A DNA stretch of 37,121 bases from JBHELG01 sp046263195. Lineage in GTDB: Bacteria; Actinomycetota; Nitriliruptoria; Nitriliruptorales; JAHWKO01. A program made the position numbers and the translations under genes. Location of the stretch: NCBI GenBank assembly GCA_046263195.1, contig JBHELG010000089.1, positions 1 through 37,121 of the forward strand, in the 5' to 3' direction. Shown piece after piece: positions 31,235 through 37,121 of this stretch. A model generated the notes under the pieces. That model saw nothing but the letters and a program-made list of their open reading frames with translations, did no database searches and was not told where the DNA came from. The first letter of the stretch is position 1. Every line of letters starts with the position of its first letter.

Positions 31235-33663
31235 CAGGACCCGCTCCCTCAGCTGAGTCTCTCGTCGTTGCGCTCGAGAGGATCGGGACATCCCTCGGCC
31301 CGTCGGGCGACCTGTGTCAGCTGAGGCTCGCGGGCGGAAAGGCGGCCAATCTCGGGGAGATGTTGCGGGCGGGTTTCCCCGTGCCGGCGGGTTTCGTCGT
31401 CACCACCGCGGCCTATGAGCGGTTCGTGGCCCGCAACGGGTTGCAGAATCGCGACGCCGTGCCTGAGGTGTTCGAGGGGGCGCCCATTCCTTCCGAGGTC
31501 GAGCGGGAGCTCCTGGCCGCCTACCGGGACCTGGGGGAGGGTCCGGTGGCGGTACGGTCGAGCGCGACTGCCGAGGATCTCCCCGAGGCTTCCTTCGCCG
31601 GCCAGCAGGATACTTTCCTCAATGTCGTCGGCGCCCAGGCCCTGATGGCGGCGGTACGAGGCTGCTGGGCCTCCCTGTGGACCGGGCGCGCAATCGCGTA
31701 CCGGAGGCGACTCGGTATCGATCACGCGTGCGTGAGCATGGCGGTCGTCGTACAGCGCATGGTCGCGGCGGAGGCGGCAGGAGTGATGTTCACCGCGGAT
31801 CCGGTCAGCGGTGCTCGGGAGGTGGTCGTCATAGACGCGAGCCCGGGTCTGGGGGAGGCGGTGGCTGCCGGCCTGGTCACCCCAGACCGCCTCGTGGTGC
31901 ACAAGCGCTCGGGCCGTGTGAAAGAACGGCAGCATGGTCGGCGGGAGGTGGTGGTGCGGGCTCGTCCTGAGGGCGGGACGGAGACGGTGACGGGACCAGC
32001 CGAGGCCGAGATGGCGGGGCTGCCCGTGCGCCGGCTGGTGGGGCTGGGGCGGGCGATCGAGCGGCATTTCGGCGTCCCTCAGGACATCGAGTGGGCCTGG
32101 GATGGCCACGATGTCTTCATCCTCCAAGCTCGTCCTGTCACCGCTCTGCCCGCACCGGTATCCCGTCGACTCCAGCTCCTCCGGCTTCGGGCGGGCTTGC
32201 TGGCGGAGTTGCTCCCTAGCCGACCGTATCCGCTGGACGTGACGACCTGGGCTCCTGCGGTCTTCGAGGCTATCAACCCGGTCTTCTCCCTACTCGGCCT
32301 CGCGGTCGAGCCGTGGCAATTCGTCGAGCAGGACGGCGTCGTCGTTCGCATCGGGGTGGCCCCGACGATCCGTCCGACGCCCTCGCTGTTGCTGGCGCCG
32401 GCGCGGATACTGCGGCTGGCCCTGCGCCATGACCCCTTCCGGTGGCGAGCAGATCCGCTACTGGCCGACATGCTCAGGCGTTGCCAGGCGCTCGAAGCGC
32501 AGGACCTTCAAGAGCTTCCATGGTGGGATCTGCTCACCACACTGGACGAGGCGCTGGCCATGCCGGCGGTCATCGGGGAAGTTCGCTGCCGCTACCTGCC
32601 AAGGCCGGCCCTGGCGGCTGGCCTGCTCCGATTCGCTTTCGCGCTGCTGGGAGGTCCTGGGCCCTTCATGACCTGGCTCGCGGGGGTCGAGACGAAGACC
32701 CTGGAAACGAACCGCGCGCTCGAGAGGCTGGCGTCACGGGTGCGTGCCGATCCAACCCTCCAGGTGACGTTCGCCGTCCACGACGCGGACGATCTGTTGG
32801 AGGCGCTCGAGGCGGATGCGCCGGGGCGCGCCTTGCTCGCCGAGCTGCGCCTCTTCCTCGCAGAGTACGGGCACCGGGAGGGCGCGGTGCTGTTGGTGTC
32901 CCAGCCCACCTGGAAAGACGCGCCAGAGGTGGTGCTCGGCATCCTCAAGGGACTCGCCGCGGCTCCTCCGCCGCTTGCATCCGAAGACGCCCCTGCCAAC
33001 CCTCTGCCCGCGGCCTTCGCCTCTCTGCTGGCATGTGCGCGTCTCCTGCTACAGATCCGAGAGGACACCCATTTCTACGCGACCATGCCACTCCCGGTCG
33101 TCCGTCGCACGTTGCTCGAGTTGGGGCGACGACTGGCGGACGTCGGGCTGCTCGAGTCCGCCGACGACGTCTTCCACCTGAAGCGCAGTGAGATCGAACA
33201 GGCGGGGCCCCCTTCGAGCGGTCCCCCCCGCGAGTTGCGGGCGCTCGTGCTGCAGCGCAAGGAACGGCGGGCGGCTCTCGCAGACACCCCGTTGCACGAC
33301 CCCGCTCTGTTTCGTGCAGGTGCATACGGTGAGTTGCTCGTGCGGGGAATGCCGGGCAGCCCCGGCGTGGCGGGAGGGCCCGTGCGCGTCATCCGCCATG
33401 CCGGCGAGTTCTCCAGGCTCCGGCCGGGAGAGGTGTTGGTCGCGCCCTACACGAATCCCGCCTGGACGCCGCTTTTCCAGCGGGCCGCTGCCGTGGTCGT
33501 CGACAGCGGAGGGGTCGCGTCGCACGCAGCCATCGTGGCGCGCGAATACTCCGTACCCGCTGTCATGGGAACGGGCGATGCCACCAGACGCCTCTACGAC
33601 GGCCAGCTCGTGAGGGTGGACGGCACGAGGGGCACCGTCACACCCCTACGACCAGCGGGATGA
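31231..33663 (+). CDS. PEP-synthase-like / PEP-utilising phosphotransferase
   Basis: An 810-residue protein with an N-terminal pyruvate-phosphate-dikinase ATP-grasp domain (GGKAANLGEMLRAGFPVPAGF, EDLPEASFAGQQDTFLNV, DIEWAWDG). A divergent middle section of about 400 residues follows, then the C-terminal phosphohistidine domain (PGSPGVAGGPVRVI, GGVASHAAIVARE with His765). There is no PEP/pyruvate TIM-barrel domain as in true PEP synthase. ATP-grasp, variable middle and mobile His domain is the layout of rifampin phosphotransferases (about 860 residues) and related enzymes, so a small-molecule phosphotransferase is more likely than gluconeogenesis. The substrate cannot be told. It is translationally coupled to the MarR gene and overlaps rnj tail to tail by 26 bp. 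Confidence 0.8.
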   Translation: MTGPAPSAESLVVALERIGTSLGPSGDLCQLRLAGGKAANLGEMLRAGFPVPAGFVVTTAAYERFVARNGLQNRDAVPEVFEGAPIPSEVERELLAAYRDLGEGPVAVRSSATAEDLPEASFAGQQDTFLNVVGAQALMAAVRGCWASLWTGRAIAYRRRLGIDHACVSMAVVVQRMVAAEAAGVMFTADPVSGAREVVVIDASPGLGEAVAAGLVTPDRLVVHKRSGRVKERQHGRREVVVRARPEGGTETVTGPAEAEMAGLPVRRLVGLGRAIERHFGVPQDIEWAWDGHDVFILQARPVTALPAPVSRRLQLLRLRAGLLAELLPSRPYPLDVTTWAPAVFEAINPVFSLLGLAVEPWQFVEQDGVVVRIGVAPTIRPTPSLLLAPARILRLALRHDPFRWRADPLLADMLRRCQALEAQDLQELPWWDLLTTLDEALAMPAVIGEVRCRYLPRPALAAGLLRFAFALLGGPGPFMTWLAGVETKTLETNRALERLASRVRADPTLQVTFAVHDADDLLEALEADAPGRALLAELRLFLAEYGHREGAVLLVSQPTWKDAPEVVLGILKGLAAAPPPLASEDAPANPLPAAFASLLACARLLLQIREDTHFYATMPLPVVRRTLLELGRRLADVGLLESADDVFHLKRSEIEQAGPPSSGPPRELRALVLQRKERRAALADTPLHDPALFRAGAYGELLVRGMPGSPGVAGGPVRVIRHAGEFSRLRPGEVLVAPYTNPAWTPLFQRAAAVVVDSGGVASHAAIVAREYSVPAVMGTGDATRRLYDGQLVRVDGTRGTVTPLRPAG

Positions 33664-35278
33664 TGATCGGCCTGCGTCCGGTCTGGCTGCGCCAGTAGGA
33701 CCCGAGGCTCTGCACGACGTGACGTTGGACAGCAGAGGGGTCATGCAGCTTCCTGGCTGCTGGGCCGCCGAGCTCCCCCTGCACCGCCTTGTGGGCGCCC
33801 TCGAGGATGATCGCCTCCGCTTCGCCGTAGACGACGCCCTTCTGGATCACGGTCGGTTCGCCGACGAGGCCGCCGCGGTGGGGGTCGATGGTCACGAGAC
33901 AGATGCAGATGCCCTCCTCACCGAGACGACGTCGGTCGCGCAGGACGGCAGGTCCGACGTCGGCCAGTAGCCCGTCGATGAGCACTTGTCCGGCGAGGAC
34001 GGGGTCTCCGCGTCGCACTCGCCCGCTCTCGATGATCACCGTGTCCCCGTCCTCGCACACCAGGACGTCCTGTGGTTGACAGCCCGCCGAGATGGCGATG
34101 TCGCGGTGGGCCGCCAGGTGACGGTATTCGCCGTGCACCGGGATGACGTGTTGTGGTTGGACCACGTTATGGAACAGCAGCAGGTCTTCGCGGGCGGCGT
34201 GACCGGAGACGTGGACAGGCGCGATGCCGTGATGCACCACTCGGGCGCCCCGCCGCACGAGACCGTTGATCGAGCGGAACACCGCGCGCTCGTTGCCGGG
34301 TATGAGACTCGACGCGAGGACGATCAGGTCACCCGGGCCGACGTCGAGCTGCCTGTGCTCTCCCGAGGCCATGAGTGACAGCGCCGAGTACGGTTCGCCC
34401 TGGCTTCCCGTGCAGATGACGATGAGCTCGCCGCGTTCGAAGTGGTCGACCTCGTCGAGCGCGACTTCGGACGATCGGTCGTAGACGAGCTCACCAAGCT
34501 CGGCCGCGAGGGTCATGTTGCGCAGCATCGATCGGCCCACGAAGACCGGCCTGCGTCCTACCGCCTTCGCGGCGTCTAGCACCTGTTGGACCCGGTGGAC
34601 ATGGGAGGCGAACGAGGCGACGACGACAAGGCCTTCGACACCCTCGAACGCGGCCTGCAATGCCGGGCCGACCGTTCTCTCGGTGGGAATGTGGCCGGGA
34701 TGATCGGCATTCGTGGAATCCGCGAGCAGAAGCGTGACCCCCTCGTCCCCGAGTCGCGAGAGGCGGGCGAGGTCGGTGACGCGCCCGTCTATGGGGGTCT
34801 GGTCGAGCTTGAAGTCGCCACTGTGGAGGATGAGACCGTGCGGGGTGCGGAAGGCGAGCGCGCAGCAGTCGGGGATGGAATGGGCCACCTGGATGACCTC
34901 GACGCGGAAGGGCCCCTCATGCACGAGGTCGCCGGCGGCGACTTCGACGAGCTTCGTGCCCGTCAGCTCTGGCCACTCCTCCAGTTTCGCACGCACGAAC
35001 GCGAGCGTGAGGCGGGTGCCGTAGATGGCAGGCCTGGGGAAATCAGCGAGGAAGTAGGGCAAAGCGCCGATGTGGTCCTCGTGACCGTGGGTGAGGAAGA
35101 CGGCGACGACGTCGTCCGAGCGCGACCGCAGCTCGGCCCAGTCGGGGAGGATGAGGTCCACCCCGGGGTGGTCGTCGCTGGGAAAGGTCACCCCCACGTC
35201 GATGACCGCGATGCTGCCGTCAATCTCAACGGCCGCCATATTGCGGCCGATCTCCCCGAGGCCGCCGAAGAAGGACAC
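33638..35278 (-). CDS. rnj: Ribonuclease J
   Basis: Metallo-beta-lactamase-fold RNase with endonuclease and 5'-3' exonuclease activities, central to mRNA decay and rRNA maturation. The 546 residues carry the opening FFGGLGEIGRNM, the metal motif HGHEDH (64-69), VAHSIPD, LHSGDFKLD, and the beta-CASP and C-terminal parts (HVSGHAAREDL, IPVHGEYRHL). GTG 35278 is the only usual start codon near the domain edge, but it has no ribosome binding site, and RNase J normally has several more residues before GGLGEIG; the frame stays open upstream into dapA. The gene lies 35 bp after dapA, the normal actinobacterial order. Confidence 0.94.
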   Translation of the reverse strand: MSFFGGLGEIGRNMAAVEIDGSIAVIDVGVTFPSDDHPGVDLILPDWAELRSRSDDVVAVFLTHGHEDHIGALPYFLADFPRPAIYGTRLTLAFVRAKLEEWPELTGTKLVEVAAGDLVHEGPFRVEVIQVAHSIPDCCALAFRTPHGLILHSGDFKLDQTPIDGRVTDLARLSRLGDEGVTLLLADSTNADHPGHIPTERTVGPALQAAFEGVEGLVVVASFASHVHRVQQVLDAAKAVGRRPVFVGRSMLRNMTLAAELGELVYDRSSEVALDEVDHFERGELIVICTGSQGEPYSALSLMASGEHRQLDVGPGDLIVLASSLIPGNERAVFRSINGLVRRGARVVHHGIAPVHVSGHAAREDLLLFHNVVQPQHVIPVHGEYRHLAAHRDIAISAGCQPQDVLVCEDGDTVIIESGRVRRGDPVLAGQVLIDGLLADVGPAVLRDRRRLGEEGICICLVTIDPHRGGLVGEPTVIQKGVVYGEAEAIILEGAHKAVQGELGGPAARKLHDPSAVQRHVVQSLGSYWRSQTGRRPIIIPLVVGV

Positions 35279-35313
35279 GACAACGGGTGGGCTCGGCGCT
35301 GCTGTGGCGCCGC

Positions 35314-36207
35314 TCAGCGGGCTATCCCCGCGCGGTCGAGAGCGCTGCGCAATGCTTGGAGCGTCTCCTCCTGGGCGGCGACGAGCGGTGGACGCACCGG
35401 ACCCGCTGGTAGACCAAGGTCATTGAGGATGGCCTTGAGGGGGGCAGGACTCGGCTCGAGGAACAGTGCCCGGAACAGTGGCAGGAGTCGCAGATGGATC
35501 TCGCGGGCCTTGACCGGGTCGTCATCGAAGGACCGTGCCATGTCGGCGAGCTCTGGCCCCGCCACGTGTCCGGCCACGCTGACGAAGCCCACGGCACCGA
35601 GCGCGAGCATGGGCAGGTTCAGCTCATCGGCGCCGCAGTACACCGCGAAGTCCCTGGGCGCTCGAGCGAGGAGCTCGGCCGTCTTCGCGAGGTTGCCGGC
35701 CGCATCCTTCACTCCGACGATGTTCGGAATCTCGGCGAGGTCGAGCAGCGTCTCGAGGGCGAGTTCGCGGGCTGTCCGACCGGGTATGTCGTAGAGCAGG
35801 ACCGGCAGGTGGGTGCTTGCCGCTACCGCCCGAAAATGCTCGCGCAATCCACGCTGGCTGGGCTTGTTGTAGTACGGCGTGACCACGAGGACGGCATCCG
35901 CTCCCGCCTCGGTCGCCTGCTCGGTCATGCGACACGACCTCGCCGTGTCGTTCGAGCCGGTGCCCATCATGACGGTCACTCCGGCCCCCGCCGTATCGCG
36001 CACCACGGACAGCAGTTCGAGCCGCTCCTCAGCGGTGAGGGTGGGGCTCTCGCCGGTCGTACCGCACAGGAGGACGGTGTCCGTGCCGTGCTCGAGGAGG
36101 TGGGATGCCAGTCGGCCTGCCCCTTCCAGGTCCAGTGTGCCGTCGCCCGTGAAAGGTGTGGCCATCGCGGTGATGACGCGGCCGAGCAGGGGGGCGGTCG
36201 GGGACAT
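35314..36207 (-). CDS. dapA: 4-hydroxy-tetrahydrodipicolinate synthase
   Basis: Condenses pyruvate with aspartate semialdehyde, the first step specific to lysine and diaminopimelate. The 297-residue TIM barrel contains GTTGESPTL, TPYYNKP (proton-relay Tyr), YDIPGRT, and the Schiff-base Lys167 in GVKDAAGN. ATG 36207 is supported by AGGAG four to five bases upstream. dapF of the same pathway is also in this window, at 17465-18367. Next to rnj as in Mycobacterium and Streptomyces. Confidence 0.96.
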   Translation of the reverse strand: MSPTAPLLGRVITAMATPFTGDGTLDLEGAGRLASHLLEHGTDTVLLCGTTGESPTLTAEERLELLSVVRDTAGAGVTVMMGTGSNDTARSCRMTEQATEAGADAVLVVTPYYNKPSQRGLREHFRAVAASTHLPVLLYDIPGRTARELALETLLDLAEIPNIVGVKDAAGNLAKTAELLARAPRDFAVYCGADELNLPMLALGAVGFVSVAGHVAGPELADMARSFDDDPVKAREIHLRLLPLFRALFLEPSPAPLKAILNDLGLPAGPVRPPLVAAQEETLQALRSALDRAGIAR

Positions 36208-36351
36208 GGCGCTCCTGACTGCGAGATCCGCCCCATCCTAAGCGACGGGTAGCGTCACCCGTGAGCGCGAGTCGACGTCCGGAGGTCCCCAGAGGTCGTC
36301 GAGCTGACATGAGCTCCGACCAGCGCCCCGCCCCGATCTGGACGGGTGCTG

Positions 36352-37121
36352 CTAAGGCGGGTCGGGTCCGAAGAGCAGGCCGGCTCGGCGGTCCCGTTCG
36401 GTCTTGTCGCGGTGGTGGGGGCGGCAGCGGGTCTTCAGGTTGTCGTAGGAGGTGGGCCCGCGGTGCGCGAGGGGGTCCTCGTGGTCCCATTCCAGGCCGT
36501 GCCGGCGTGCACAGCCCTCCTCTACGCACACGCCCCGTCCAATTCGGGCGGTGGGCCCAACTCGAGGGCAGTGCGTAGCTCGGCGGGGATGCGCCGGCCG
36601 AAGTGCTTCACCTTCGTGATTTCACATCCATCGATCAGCACGCCTTTGAGGAAGGCGTCGGAGGCGATGCGCCGGACAACGCTCACCGGTAGCGGGGCGA
36701 CTCCGGGATATGGCAGCGCTCGCCATCCTCGGCCTGCCCGCGGCGCAGGGCATCGAGGTCGACCACGACCACAACATCCGCCCGCGAGTGGCGGCAACTG
36801 CCCTGCCCAGACAGCAGTGACACGGGGTCATCGGCGGCATACGCCGCTCGGGCCTCCCGGCCTCCCTGCTGCCAGGCGTTGCGGTATGCGCGGTCGGTGA
36901 GGGCGTCGATGCGGTTGACCAGGGGGGTGCCGACCTCGGGGGGCAGGCGGAAGCGCCCCGCCACCATGCCCTCGTCGTCCACCCAATGGTGGAACTCCCG
37001 GGCCCGGTGCCGACGCTCGTGCAGGGCGTCGCGGTCGACCTCGGCGTTGAGACGTACCCGCCGGACCTGGTCCTTCAGACTGCGCCAGTCAGCCTGCTCG
37101 GCCACCTCCAACAGGTCGCCC
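36352..37121 (-). pseudogene. DUF222/13E12-type HNH endonuclease, frameshifted and cut by the window edge
   Basis: The reading frame enters from the right edge with the DUF222 part (RFRLPPEVGTPLVNRIDALTD, EARAAYAADDPVSLLSG, DVVVVVDLDALRRGQ). Near 36703-36708 the family sequence continues in another frame (PLPVSVVRRIASDAFLKG, RRIPAELRTALELG). Near 36529-36538 it changes frame again into the HNH part (CARRHGLEWDHEDPLAHRG, NLKTRCRPHHRDK), ending at a TAG at 36352. Each join fits one missing base, so the gene looks broken twice, or the sequence has two one-base errors. This family is very common and often multi-copy in Actinobacteria. No start can be given. Confidence 0.8.

Noticed and set aside
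34586..35794. Long open frame of 402 codons on the plus strand
   Set aside because: It lies opposite rnj and dapA, whose products are clear family members; the frame is Arg/Gly/Glu-rich with no motif, typical antisense shadow in GC-rich DNA.
1..37121. tRNA, rRNA, CRISPR arrays, insertion sequences, prophage genes
   Set aside because: None could be recognised; the only mobile element supported is the intein in nrdJ.

Overview
The window looks like a chromosomal core segment of a high-GC Gram-positive bacterium (Actinomycetota). The evidence is the base composition, many GTG starts, many ATGA/GTGA stop-start overlaps, an actinobacterial DUF2469 gene behind rnhB, a LexA-type CGAAC-N4-GTTCG SOS box, and gene order that follows Mycobacterium/Streptomyces in two blocks. 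The lineage cannot be fixed from sequence alone. My guess is a deep-branching class (Nitriliruptoria/Euzebya/Acidimicrobiia-like), because several genes usual in well-known families are absent from the blocks.

Region 1 (1-8250, + strand) is the secretion/ribosome-maturation block: ftsY, ffh, rpsP, khpA, rimM, trmD, rplS, lepB, rnhB, DUF2469, then a 39-residue membrane peptide. Genes overlap or nearly touch, except before rpsP and before rplS. The gap before rplS has a good sigma70-like promoter and a hairpin leader.

Region 2 (8274-14783) is about deoxyribonucleotide supply. On the minus strand is a B12-dependent ribonucleotide reductase (nrdJ) interrupted by a 434-residue intein with a LAGLIDADG endonuclease, followed by a lone receiver-domain protein. 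On the plus strand are a GNAT protein with an extra C-terminal domain and the repressor gene nrdR. Two NrdR-box-like 16-mers, 32 bp centre to centre, lie upstream of nrdJ.

Region 3 (14788-24777) is an SOS and tRNA-modification block. A LysM membrane protein and lexA diverge over three SOS boxes; lexA also has a clear promoter. hflX, dapF, miaA, a LigB-like protein, miaB, a small membrane protein, recX and recA run together on the minus strand, with another SOS box upstream of recA. A DEDDh exonuclease diverges from recA.

Region 4 (24812-36207, mostly minus) holds thpR, cinA (C-terminal domain), pgsA, a RodZ-like protein, a small secreted/membrane protein (+), ftsK, rnj and dapA. A two-gene MarR plus PEP-synthase-like module on the plus strand separates ftsK from rnj and looks like an insertion into an otherwise conserved order. 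The right edge holds a DUF222/HNH endonuclease gene broken by two apparent single-base frameshifts and cut by the window end.

I see no rRNA, tRNA, CRISPR array, IS element or prophage. The most unusual items are the intein-split nrdJ with its candidate NrdR operator, the densely operated lexA region, the MarR/PEP-synthase-like insertion, the GNAT fusion, a MiaA with an altered P-loop, and a LigB-like protein without the expected N-terminal metal-binding histidine.
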